Shown: piece by piece, positions 1 through 7,272 of the stretch | Numbering within the stretch: position 1 is the first letter of the stretch | Layout: every line of letters begins with the position of its first letter | Assembly (NCBI GenBank): GCA_002371155.1 | Contig: DFGC01000015.1 | Span: forward strand, 6,029-21,026 | Length of the DNA: 14,998 nt | Source: Alphaproteobacteria bacterium UBA3760 | GTDB taxonomy: Bacteria > Pseudomonadota > Alphaproteobacteria > Rs-D84 | Direction of reading: 5' to 3' | The notes under the pieces: generated by a model | Databases searched by the model: none | What the model was told of the DNA's origin: nothing | What the model saw: the letters and a program-made list of their open reading frames with translations, nothing else | Made by a program: the position numbers and the translations under genes

Positions 1-114
1 TGTGATTTGGGTGCCCGCAAATGTGCCGGAAAACATATAATCCGCCGCACCCGTCACACCACTAAATAAATCTTCCGGTATTGATGTGATTTTGGTGCCG
101 GCAAATGTGCCAGG
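1..114 (-). repeat. 84-bp direct repeat (28-residue LRR-like unit)
   Basis: Positions 1-29 and 85-114 are near-identical (both start TGTGATTT and contain GCAAATGTGCC) at an 84-bp offset, exactly 28 codons. In protein these are FPGTFAGTKIT and FSGTFAGTQIT. The array probably continues beyond the left edge. Confidence 0.75.
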
Positions 115-798
115 AAATTTTGGTTGTTGTCCCTCACCATTTCCCAACGTTGGAAATATTGCACCCAAACACCCATCAATCGATGCAATTTGTGATTTGT
201 TTCTAAAATAAAGGACCCCTTGCGTCGAATATCCATTGGCGCGTCCGGTAATTTTTACCGTTTTTGGCCCCGCGTTGCTGTATGAATGGCTGTATGTTTC
301 GGATGTTGTGTTGGTGCGTTCGATAACCTGGGGCGTGGTGCCGTCGCCCCAATCAACCGTAAATGTCCCAGTTGGGGTTAAATCAAACGATACACTGTCG
401 CCCGCATTTAATGCGGTTGTTGTGAACGAAAAATAATCCGGCACATTTGACGATGATTCCACCGCGTCCGCACCGGCAATTTCATACCAATTTTCCGCCC
501 CCGTTGGGTCCGTCACCAACAGGCAATTTTTACCCGCGGGACATGTTGCATTTGGGCGTGTTTGCTTTTCCACCGCCAGTTTCGATACATTGACCGCGTT
601 CGTTTGCATTTGCGTTATCAAATCGTTTATCACCGTGCGCGCCGCGTCCAAATCTGTTTCCACCTGGGTAAATTGTTGTTCATTATACCGCGTCGTTGCG
701 ATTTTGATTTCGTCCGCCGCGTGTGCGGGCGCAAACGCGAATACGCACGCAACAGTCGCCAACACTAATTTTAACGAATCAAAAAGACGTAATTTCAT
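1..798 (-). CDS. Secreted stalk-module protein with PKD-like and BspA-like repeats (3' end beyond window)
   Basis: Reads leftward from ATG at 798 and stays open for 266 codons to the window edge, so the C-terminus is missing. The start is supported by AGGAAAGG about 8 nt upstream. Residues 1-27 form a signal peptide ending AHA. Residues 32-113 are the shared cassette: IATTRYNE, a helical segment, KQTRPNATCPAGKNCLLV, then WYEIAGADAVE; the two cysteines could close a small disulfide loop. Residues 122-190 look like a PKD-type beta domain (WGDG at 150-153). From about 228 a 28-residue repeat (FxGTFAGTxIT...) begins, like BspA-type leucine-rich proteins of gut bacteria. It is the last visible gene of the leftward group, 28 bp after the fibre gene. 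A role in surface binding is inferred from the domain types. The reading frame and export are well supported; the ligand is unknown. Confidence 0.85.
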   Translation of the reverse strand, partial: MKLRLFDSLKLVLATVACVFAFAPAHAADEIKIATTRYNEQQFTQVETDLDAARTVINDLITQMQTNAVNVSKLAVEKQTRPNATCPAGKNCLLVTDPTGAENWYEIAGADAVESSSNVPDYFSFTTTALNAGDSVSFDLTPTGTFTVDWGDGTTPQVIERTNTTSETYSHSYSNAGPKTVKITGRANGYSTQGVLYFRNKSQIASIDGCLGAIFPTLGNGEGQQPKFPGTFAGTKITSIPEDLFSGVTGAADYMFSGTFAGTQIT

Positions 799-826
799 CA
801 CCAATTTCCTTTCCTGCGCAGACATC

Positions 827-3094
827 TTAATTTTCGACGGCATCGGCACCAACAATAGTCACCGGTTGCCACACACGCGATTTTTCACCCGCGGTATCAC
901 CATCCGAAACCAACAACATATACAATCCATTATCAATCGGTCCATCGGGCAACGCCAAATTATTTAATGTCGTGTTTATGTTGTTTTCAATCGTGCGCGC
1001 CAAATTATCAATATATGTTTTGTTATAATAATTCTTGGTCAAATATGAATGTTTCACATACAACGGCAATTCAACCGCGGTCAAATCCAATGTATGCCAA
1101 ATTTCAACCTGGTTACCATTTTCATCGGTTTCATATTCATCCAAATACCGCCATTGTAATTTGCCATCAAACACGCGCAATTCTGATGTCCGGGCATTAC
1201 CCGCCTCGATAGACAAATATTTTTTCAATTCAACCATATCGACCGCGATTTCACCCGTTTGCTGATTCAACAATATGTATCCACCCTCGGTCGGGGTCAA
1301 TCTAATTTGCTTGCCCGCCAATTCATTATCGATACGATTTATAACCAAATTAAAATCACGCTTGGTCACATAATCATCCAATATCACGTTCAAATCATAA
1401 ACATCAGTCCATTTTTTAACTGTCGTTTCCGCGCCGGTTTCTGGATCTGTTTCAAATTCATCCAAATACCGCCACTGCAAAATGCCATCTTTGACGCGAA
1501 TTTCAGATGTTCGGGCATTTTTAATCCCCAACGCCTCTTTCAATTCATTAAATTTAATACCAATCGTTTCACCACCTTCGACCGGGGTCAACGCGATAAA
1601 ACCGTTTTCCGCCTCGCTAAGTTTTACCTGCTTGGTACTCAAACCATTATCAACATATGTCTTGGTGGCATAATTTTCCAATTCGGTGGTCAATTTGTTA
1701 TTTGTCACATAATTATTCAATGTTTCCTGTAAAGAATTATTTGTGACATAATTCGCCAATTTACCATCAATTAAATCACCAATACTGATGTCCACATCGG
1801 TCCATTTTTTGGTTGTGCCGTCTTGTTCGAACGCATTAACATACCGCCAGCGCAACACACCCGCCGATGTAATTTCCATTTCAATATCGACCTGGGCATC
1901 TGGGATATTCAATGCGCGCCGCAAATCATCAAATTTGATTCCGATTTCGTCATCAACTATTTCCAAAAACCCGTTTTCGGATGCGGTCAATGTGCCCTGC
2001 AATCCGATTATTTCAGATTTTTTGACATAGTTTTTCAACACATCAACCTGGACATAATTATCCAAACTTTGTTGCAACAATGCCGCAATATCCGCAGTAT
2101 TCCATTTTTTGGTCACGCCATCACTTTCGAATTCATCCAAATACCGCCATTGTAATTTGCCATCTTGGGTGTATCGAATTTCGGTTGTGCGTGCACTGGT
2201 TATACCCAACGCCTCTTTCAATTCATTAAAACGAATACCGATTGTGCCTGCATCTTGATTTATTTCGATAAAACCATTATCCGCCTCGGTCAAAATGCCT
2301 TGTTTGCCCGCCAAAGCCTGGTTGATAGAAATATTATTTTCTGCCAAATCATATTCGTTCAAAATTTTACCTAAATCAACGACCAATTTTTTCGTGCTAT
2401 CACACGCCGTTCCCGCCTCGTTCGCATAGCACCACCACAACTTATAATCTTCATCGATTTCGGTTATAATATCTTTATCGGTTCCCAACACCTGTTTCAA
2501 ATCATTTTTCAACAGATTGATATTGATAGAAATAATATTATTATCCGGTCCTGTAATATCAATATATTCACTGTCGCCAACAATCAAAGTATTTTGCTTG
2601 CCATCTTTTAATCGTTCGATTTGCTCGCGCAAGTCATCTAATTCAGCCTGCAATTCGTCTGTATTTATCCCCGGTGTTGGTTGCGTTGTTCCGCCACCAC
2701 CCGACGATGGTACGGGTCGCGTTGAATGTGATAAATTCAGATATTTTCCAATCGACAAACGCGCCGATGGTGATGCCGACGGATTTACAACAACACTGTT
2801 TGTCGATGCCGGCCCAGAACTATTTGACATCAATCCAGAATACGATTGCGACGCAGTATTATTCGACCCAGATACAGACGGCGAAAAACGCACCGATGAT
2901 GCACGCGATGTCACCGCACCCGATGAATTCCCAGAATTTACCGTTCCACCCGTCGTTGCATCTGGTGACGCGGCAACAACCGTTTTACCATTTGTTCCCA
3001 ACATACGCACAGACGATGCCGCAAACGCCGCCCCGCCCAGCATGCAAACAACACTGGTTAAAACAAATGAATAAAATCCTGACCGATACTTCAT
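827..3094 (-). CDS. Exported repeat-rich fibre-like protein, 755 aa
   Basis: Signal peptide at 1-25 (ending AFA). Residues 40-140 are a low-complexity Ser/Thr/Asn/Pro/Gly region. A short coiled coil (ELQAELDDLREQIERLK) lies at about 147-163. Five repeats of about 75 residues follow at roughly 165-241, 263-336, 364-436, 487-568 and 594-671. Each has GKQ-x-LT..E.G(F/Y), then (I/V)..ELK.(A/Y)L, then LQWRYLDEFE and a downstream W. Linkers with NYVT..L and KTYVDN motifs, and NYYNKTYIDNL at 689-699, recall trimeric phage tail fibres and trimeric adhesin stalks. The C-terminus (LLVSD...W..VTIVGADAVEN) matches the cap of the shared stalk cassette but lacks its cysteines. No membrane-anchor barrel is present. 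The gene starts 22 bp after the beta-barrel gene with GAGAGA as a plausible ribosome site. Assembly as a trimer is inferred. Confidence 0.87.
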   Translation of the reverse strand: MKYRSGFYSFVLTSVVCMLGGAAFAASSVRMLGTNGKTVVAASPDATTGGTVNSGNSSGAVTSRASSVRFSPSVSGSNNTASQSYSGLMSNSSGPASTNSVVVNPSASPSARLSIGKYLNLSHSTRPVPSSGGGGTTQPTPGINTDELQAELDDLREQIERLKDGKQNTLIVGDSEYIDITGPDNNIISININLLKNDLKQVLGTDKDIITEIDEDYKLWWCYANEAGTACDSTKKLVVDLGKILNEYDLAENNISINQALAGKQGILTEADNGFIEINQDAGTIGIRFNELKEALGITSARTTEIRYTQDGKLQWRYLDEFESDGVTKKWNTADIAALLQQSLDNYVQVDVLKNYVKKSEIIGLQGTLTASENGFLEIVDDEIGIKFDDLRRALNIPDAQVDIEMEITSAGVLRWRYVNAFEQDGTTKKWTDVDISIGDLIDGKLANYVTNNSLQETLNNYVTNNKLTTELENYATKTYVDNGLSTKQVKLSEAENGFIALTPVEGGETIGIKFNELKEALGIKNARTSEIRVKDGILQWRYLDEFETDPETGAETTVKKWTDVYDLNVILDDYVTKRDFNLVINRIDNELAGKQIRLTPTEGGYILLNQQTGEIAVDMVELKKYLSIEAGNARTSELRVFDGKLQWRYLDEYETDENGNQVEIWHTLDLTAVELPLYVKHSYLTKNYYNKTYIDNLARTIENNINTTLNNLALPDGPIDNGLYMLLVSDGDTAGEKSRVWQPVTIVGADAVEN
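1082..2602 (-). repeat. Five tandem ~75-residue WRY repeats with conserved DNA blocks
   Basis: The coding repeats are also visible in DNA. A 34-bp block starting ATTCATCCAAATACCGCC is identical at 1135-1168 and 2131-2164 and slightly diverged at 1456-1489. The first protein repeat (165-241) is the most degenerate (LWWCYANE in place of LQWRYLDE). Identical blocks between otherwise diverged units suggest recent duplication or gene conversion and could allow repeat-number change. Confidence 0.8.
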
Positions 3095-3116
3095 TCTCTC
3101 TCTATACCCTTATCCA

Positions 3117-3914
3117 TCAGAAATAAAACCGCACCCCGACAGATAACGCATTTTCAATCACGATACCCGTTTTAACATTCAGACTGTATAATTCGTCGGT
3201 TCCGACATATTGGTCCCACAAAAACGCATTTGTTAAATCCGGCCCACGAAATCCAGACAACCGATATTTGAAATCAACATACGCGTTATCTGCGACATGT
3301 GCAGAATACCCGACCATCGCGCCAACCTTGACCGATAAAGCGTTTTTGGAATATTCCTTGTTTTCGAACAAATCCCCATCCAATTTAACCTCGGGCTTTG
3401 CCAACCCCAGGCCCGCACCCAAAAACACACCTGAATCGAAATCATAATACACATTCGCCATCACATACGGTGCCGACAACGAATATTTTGCAATTTCATC
3501 TGAATCAGAAAATTCCGAAGATATTCCAACCTCGACATCGGCGCGCATTCCTGACTCAAACTGTTTTCCAATTGCAACCGAACCACCAAACACAGATTCA
3601 AACGAATAATCGTCATTATCAAACGAAATATTCGTCCCACTGTAATCAGATTCGTATTCCGTTCCCCACGACCACATATTCATCGCAACATTTGCCGACA
3701 AATACCATTCGTGTTCTGGTTTAACCGACGAGGATGTCCGTTGAAAATTATTGGATTGCACATAGTTTTGTTGCACCGGATATTGCGGCTGTTGCGCCGC
3801 ACAACACGACAAACACGCACATGGACGCGTTGGTGTATATGCGATACTGGCCAATGCCGCACCCGGCACAAAACCGACCAAAATCGCACCATATAAAAAC
3901 CTGCTATAAAACAT
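3117..3914 (-). CDS. Outer-membrane beta-barrel protein (porin/OmpA-like barrel family)
   Basis: 265 residues. The signal peptide (1-22) ends ALA. Residues 30-65 form a linker with a cysteine cluster PCACLSCC followed by Gln/Asn/Ser-rich sequence. From 68 to the end, alternating hydrophobic and polar beta strands (EWYLSANVAMNMWSW, GVFLGAGLGLAKPEVKL, AYVDFKYRLSGF) end in VGVRFYF, the terminal-Phe signal used by the BAM machinery. Size and strand pattern fit an eight-stranded barrel of the Omp25/Msp-like class. It is first in the leftward operon, 22 bp before the fibre gene, so it may anchor or accompany that protein (inferred). No strong Shine-Dalgarno precedes the ATG at 3914. The cysteine-rich linker is unusual for this family. 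Confidence 0.85.
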   Translation of the reverse strand: MFYSRFLYGAILVGFVPGAALASIAYTPTRPCACLSCCAAQQPQYPVQQNYVQSNNFQRTSSSVKPEHEWYLSANVAMNMWSWGTEYESDYSGTNISFDNDDYSFESVFGGSVAIGKQFESGMRADVEVGISSEFSDSDEIAKYSLSAPYVMANVYYDFDSGVFLGAGLGLAKPEVKLDGDLFENKEYSKNALSVKVGAMVGYSAHVADNAYVDFKYRLSGFRGPDLTNAFLWDQYVGTDELYSLNVKTGIVIENALSVGVRFYF

Positions 3915-3938
3915 AATCTGATACCACTTTATAAAACA

Positions 3939-3967
3939 ATTTTATCATAAAAATATCCATTTGCCAA
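3939..3967 (-). promoter_or_regulatory. Sigma70-type promoter for the barrel-fibre operon
   Basis: On the minus strand TTGGCA (3962-3967) and TAAAAT (3939-3944) are separated by 17 nt, each matching consensus at five of six bases. It lies about 25 bp upstream of the barrel start codon and diverges from the ftsE promoter. Confidence 0.6.
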
Positions 3968-4003
3968 ATTATAAAACCACAAAAAATGAAATATTTTTAA
4001 TAT

Positions 4004-4032
4004 TTGACCAATCTGTTATTTTTTTCTAAGAT
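4004..4032 (+). promoter_or_regulatory. Sigma70-type promoter for ftsE-ftsX-YdcF-plsC, giving an almost leaderless mRNA
   Basis: TTGACC (4004-4009), a 17-nt spacer and TAAGAT (4027-4032). The predicted transcript would start near 4038-4040, only a few bases before the ATG at 4043. No Shine-Dalgarno-like sequence precedes that ATG. Confidence 0.5.
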
Positions 4033-4042
4033 AACAAATGCA

Positions 4043-4837
4043 ATGGAAGAAAAGAAATCGACAATATCACTGACAAATGTATCGGCGTGCTATGAAAATG
4101 GCGCGGATGTCTTGACCGATGTATCATTTAATATCACCGGTGGCGCAATTTATTTTTTAACCGGGGCATCTGGTGCGGGAAAAACAACATTATTACGATT
4201 GATTTATCAACTGCACAAACCAAAAACCGGACAAATAAAATTATTCGGCAAAACGACAAATGATATGTCGCGTGATGAAATCACCGACATCCGTAAAAAA
4301 ATGGCTATTGTTTTCCAAGAATATTCGTTATTGTCGCATTTATCCGTGTTTGACAACGTCGCATTACCCCTGCGCGTCCGCAATATGCCCGAGGCCAAGG
4401 TTCGCACCATCGTGCCCAAGGTTTTGGATTGGGTCGGTCTGGGCAAATACGCCGACGAAAAACCATTGGCACTCAGCGGTGGTCAACAACAACGCGTATC
4501 GGTTGCGCGTGCAATTATTGTCCAACCATCTATTTTGTTGGCGGACGAACCGACGGGAAATCTGGACGATGACAACACATCACGTTTAATGGATTTGTTT
4601 ATTCAAATGAATAAAATGTTCGGAACAACAATTATTTTGGCAACACACAGTCGCCGTTTAATCGACACATATAAATTTCCGGTGATACACATTGAAAATC
4701 ATCATGTGAACTTTATCACCGCAAAAACGGCATCGCAACACACGCCGGCACCTGAAAAAAAGATGTGGCGTGGACCCGCCCCAAAAAATTATTTTAATGA
4801 ACTATCAAAACAATTTGACGAAATCGGAAAAATATAA
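4043..4837 (+). CDS. ftsE: Cell-division ABC ATPase FtsE
   Basis: 264 residues. ABC-ATPase landmarks are complete: Walker A GASGAGKT (41-48), Q-loop Gln92, signature LSGGQ (144-148), Walker B ILLADEP (164-170) and switch His202. FtsE pairs with the membrane protein FtsX and in known systems couples cytosolic ATP hydrolysis to activation of periplasmic peptidoglycan hydrolases at the septum. The next gene encodes FtsX and overlaps by 1 nt, which settles the assignment against LolD or MacB relatives. A tail of about 40 residues (225-264) extends beyond the usual core. I chose ATG 4043 over an in-frame TTG at 4004, because that TTG is part of a good -35 box. Confidence 0.9.
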   Translation: MEEKKSTISLTNVSACYENGADVLTDVSFNITGGAIYFLTGASGAGKTTLLRLIYQLHKPKTGQIKLFGKTTNDMSRDEITDIRKKMAIVFQEYSLLSHLSVFDNVALPLRVRNMPEAKVRTIVPKVLDWVGLGKYADEKPLALSGGQQQRVSVARAIIVQPSILLADEPTGNLDDDNTSRLMDLFIQMNKMFGTTIILATHSRRLIDTYKFPVIHIENHHVNFITAKTASQHTPAPEKKMWRGPAPKNYFNELSKQFDEIGKI

Positions 4838-5676
4838 TGAAACAAAAACCTGTTGTTTTTTCATTGATACGCGAACAGAGCACGTTTATGACGGCAATTA
4901 TGTCGGTGCTGACATTTTTATCGGTTTTGACATTGGGAATTGCATTGATGATTGGCACTGGCGCGGTGCGTATGAATACGAATTGGGATTTATATGCAAC
5001 AATTCAGACAACCGATTCGAATGACGCACCAAAAATTCGCGAAATTCTGGAAAAAAATAAAAAAATAATCACATCATCTAATGAAATCAGCGATTCGGAA
5101 ATGATGCACCTAATGTCGCCATGGGTATCGGGGGGCTCGGCATTACAAAAATACCTGCCCAAAATGTGGGAGGTTAAATTTTCATCTGCCACAGATTTGA
5201 AATCGGTCCAGGCACAAATAACACCATACGCAAAATTTTTAACACATACCAGCGCACTGTCCAAACCGATTCGCGCGGGGTGGTATTTAATTGCAATTTG
5301 CGCATTGGTTTTAATGGTGGCATTGACATCTATAACCATATGCGTCACATACATTGCACACAATACAGCGATGTTGCATAAACGCGAATTAGAAATATTA
5401 AATCAAATCGGGGCCAGCGATTCGTTCGTCGCCCGCCAGATGCAGGTTATCGTTGCACGAATTTGCACACGTGCGACAATATTCGGATTTTTATTTGCGT
5501 TGCCATTTTTATTTTTAATTATTGCGGCGGCACACTCGGCGGGCGTTGGCATGTTCGCAATGATTGGATTAAACACATTTGGATGGGTATTACTGTTTTT
5601 AATGCCAATCTTTATAACAATTTTTGCAACATATATAACAAAACACACAACCAAAAGAATCCTGAAAAACAGTTAA
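4837..5676 (+). CDS. ftsX: Cell-division membrane protein FtsX
   Basis: 279 residues with the FtsX topology: TM1 at about 17-41, a periplasmic loop at about 45-145, then TM2 149-173, TM3 211-233 and TM4 247-268. The segment ELEILNQIGASDSFVARQM (184-202) after TM2 matches the conserved cytoplasmic element of FtsX (E..ILN.IGAS..F). It forms the membrane half of FtsEX, passing ATP-driven shape change to periplasmic wall-hydrolase activators. Its ATG overlaps the ftsE stop (TAATG), indicating translational coupling. The periplasmic loop is moderately short, as in other alphaproteobacterial FtsX proteins, so its hydrolase partner is not predictable here. Confidence 0.88.
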   Translation: MKQKPVVFSLIREQSTFMTAIMSVLTFLSVLTLGIALMIGTGAVRMNTNWDLYATIQTTDSNDAPKIREILEKNKKIITSSNEISDSEMMHLMSPWVSGGSALQKYLPKMWEVKFSSATDLKSVQAQITPYAKFLTHTSALSKPIRAGWYLIAICALVLMVALTSITICVTYIAHNTAMLHKRELEILNQIGASDSFVARQMQVIVARICTRATIFGFLFALPFLFLIIAAAHSAGVGMFAMIGLNTFGWVLLFLMPIFITIFATYITKHTTKRILKNS

Positions 5677-5680
5677 AGAA

Positions 5681-6190
5681 ATGAAAATCATAACACCATC
5701 TATTTTAATATTGGGATTTTTTGTCTTGGGCGGGATGATATTCAAATTGACATCGCCAATTCGTTGCGGTCCAATTTTACCAAACGATAATGTATTTGTT
5801 TTAACGGGTGATGCGCGTCGCGTTCCATTTGCAATGCGCCAAACAAAAATGTATCCATCTGCAAAGATTCACATAATTGGTGCCGGTGGTCATAAATTTG
5901 ATACCAACGGTCGCCATATCGCAATGGAAACAAAATCAAAATCGACATATCAAAACGCATTGGCGATAAAAAAGATTGTTAACCAAAAACACATTGACCG
6001 TATTGTTATCATCACAACCGAAGAACACATGAAACGCGCAACGCATTTAATACATCATGAAATACCCGATGTTGAATTGATAACATGTTCGGCACCATTG
6101 ATTGAAATGCCGGCATCACAACGACTGCAACGATGGACGGTTGAATATATAAAATACCTGGTCACATTATTTGGTATCAAGGAAGGATAA
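5681..6190 (+). CDS. YdcF/SanA-like DUF218 membrane-anchored protein
   Basis: 169 residues with one N-terminal membrane segment (about 5-24) and a DUF218 domain. Visible motifs are VLTGDARR (40-47), HIIGAGG (64-70), SKSTYQNA (86-93) and TTEEHMKRA (112-120), matching the family pattern of a Rossmann-like core with conserved S.ST..NA and T...H..RA elements. Relatives include ElyC and SanA, which affect envelope integrity and peptidoglycan or lipid-carrier use; the exact reaction is unsettled. It starts 4 bp after ftsX and ends 1 bp before plsC, so it is co-transcribed with division and phospholipid genes. A role in envelope biogenesis is inferred. Confidence 0.83.
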   Translation: MKIITPSILILGFFVLGGMIFKLTSPIRCGPILPNDNVFVLTGDARRVPFAMRQTKMYPSAKIHIIGAGGHKFDTNGRHIAMETKSKSTYQNALAIKKIVNQKHIDRIVIITTEEHMKRATHLIHHEIPDVELITCSAPLIEMPASQRLQRWTVEYIKYLVTLFGIKEG

Positions 6191-6191
6191 A

Positions 6192-6899
6192 ATGTTAAAA
6201 ACAATAATTTTCAAATTTATACTTGGGGTTTATTTTGTTTTATGTTCGCCCATATTGTTCATCAGTTTGATATCAAAAAAACTGTGTTTATTTGTCGTGC
6301 ACATGGAAACACGCGGTGTATTATTTCTGGCACGCATAATATGCAATATAAAATATCGGGTTCATTACCCATCTGAATACGAAAACGGGATTCCAAACCG
6401 CCCGAACACAAACACGCGCCTGGATGGCAAGGCAATCGTCGCCGCAAAACACATGTCAATCTTAGAGGTTGCTATATTGGTATTACATGTTCCGCACTCA
6501 TTTTTCATAGTCAAACGCGAATTGATGTGGATACCGATTTACGGATGGGCATTTTGGCGAATTGGATTATTGCCGGTGAATCGCAAACGCGGTCATACAA
6601 ATATGCGCAAAATGGCCGATACGGTTGCAAAAAAAATTATGAACGGCGGAACACTGATTATATTTCCCGAAGGCACGCGCGTAAAACCCGGCGCACGCCC
6701 AACATTACGACGCGGATTATTGTATTTGGCACACGAATTAAAATTGCCGATATTACCGGTCGGCACCGACAGTGGCCTGTATTGGCCCAAACGCGGTTTA
6801 ATGCACGGTGGCACCGCCAATGTATATTTCGAACCATTATTACCGTCCAGCGCAACATTGGACGAAATATCCGACGCAATCAACCGCCACAGCGCATAA
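6192..6899 (+). CDS. plsC: 1-acyl-sn-glycerol-3-phosphate acyltransferase
   Basis: 235 residues with an N-terminal membrane anchor (about 8-29). Acyltransferase motifs in order are KHMSILE (86-92; catalytic H87 with E92, an H-X4-E variant of the usual H-X4-D), WRIGLLPVNR (122-131), FPEGTR (158-163) and LPILPVGTDSG (185-195). The enzyme adds the second acyl chain to lysophosphatidic acid at the inner membrane to make phosphatidic acid. ATG 6192 has the clear ribosome site AAGGAAGGA at 6179-6187, inside the end of the upstream gene; an in-frame TTG at 6171 lacks such support. It is the last gene of the rightward operon. Glutamate in motif I also occurs in other alphaproteobacterial members, so activity is expected. 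Confidence 0.88.
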   Translation: MLKTIIFKFILGVYFVLCSPILFISLISKKLCLFVVHMETRGVLFLARIICNIKYRVHYPSEYENGIPNRPNTNTRLDGKAIVAAKHMSILEVAILVLHVPHSFFIVKRELMWIPIYGWAFWRIGLLPVNRKRGHTNMRKMADTVAKKIMNGGTLIIFPEGTRVKPGARPTLRRGLLYLAHELKLPILPVGTDSGLYWPKRGLMHGGTANVYFEPLLPSSATLDEISDAINRHSA

Positions 6900-6977
6900 A
6901 ATTCCCAATAATAACCACGCCAGACATTCCTTGTCTTTATCACGTGCGCAAAACAGATAGAGCCGACACCGAATAAC

Positions 6978-7132
6978 GTCATCCCGGTGTATCGGGCCCC
7001 ACGAAATTGCAAAATTTCGTGGGTGATTTCGGCTGGGATCCAGTTTTGCGGAACGCAAAACTTGTGTCATTTGGCAACATTACACAGGTTGATACTGCGT
7101 ATCAACTGGATACCGCGCGCCGGCGGTATGAC
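6978..7132 (+). repeat. 155-bp palindrome-rich intergenic element bounded by GTCAT...ATGAC
   Basis: Most of the gene-free stretch 6900-7256. The left module GTCATCCCGG...GGGATCCAG (6978-7043) and the right module CTGGATACCG...CGGTATGAC (7106-7132) are related units in opposite orientation. Inside are perfect hairpins: 6998-7008/7013-7023 (11 bp, loop GCAA), 7042-7050/7054-7062 (9 bp, loop GAA), 7088-7095/7099-7106 (8 bp, loop TGC) and 7111-7116/7123-7128 (6 bp). It resembles REP/RPE-type dispersed repeats of bacteria; copy number cannot be judged from one window. Bases 6900-6977 show nothing recognisable. Confidence 0.7.
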
Positions 7133-7272
7133 AATACCACGCAGATGTGGTATCAAAATCAATCAAACAAAAAATATAATGCCACAGATGCGCAGGTATT
7201 CGCGAGCGAAGTGTAGTAGACCTACATGAACGAGCGAATACCAAGCAGATGTGGTATTATATTTTTTGTTTG
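7133..7272 (+). repeat. Second palindromic block with 39-bp imperfect inverted repeat overlapping the nuclease 3' end
   Basis: The arms 7164-7203 and 7234-7272 are inverted copies. The outer 17 bp (7164-7180/7256-7272) and inner 9 bp (7195-7203/7234-7242) pair perfectly and the middle is imperfect. The loop holds TGTAG/CTACA (7212-7216/7222-7226). A 22-bp sequence beginning AATACCA occurs directly repeated at 7133-7154 and 7237-7258, each itself a hairpin. The right arm supplies the last five codons and stop of the nuclease gene. It may also act as a terminator between the convergent plsC and nuclease units. Confidence 0.7.

Noticed and set aside
54..236. 60-codon minus-strand frame near the left edge
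   Set aside because: It overlaps the well-supported LRR-type gene in another frame and shows no features of its own.
2517..3074. 185-codon open frame on the plus strand
   Set aside because: Antisense to the low-complexity region of the fibre gene; no ribosome site, promoter or recognisable domain.
827..3914. Prophage tail region
   Set aside because: The proteins have signal peptides and sit beside an outer-membrane barrel, with no capsid, terminase, baseplate or lysis genes.
4004..4042. In-frame TTG start that would lengthen FtsE by 13 residues
   Set aside because: The TTG is part of a -35 box, no ribosome site precedes it, and FtsE homology begins after the ATG at 4043.
6171..6191. In-frame TTG start for plsC
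   Set aside because: The ATG at 6192 has an ideal AAGGAAGGA site and begins the membrane anchor; the TTG has neither.
6987..7229. Short open frames in the palindromic intergenic region
   Set aside because: They run through hairpins, lack ribosome sites and show no protein-like composition.
6978..7272. Possible CRISPR array
   Set aside because: Repeats are palindromic units of different sequence with irregular spacing, not one repeat with unique spacers, and no cas genes are visible.
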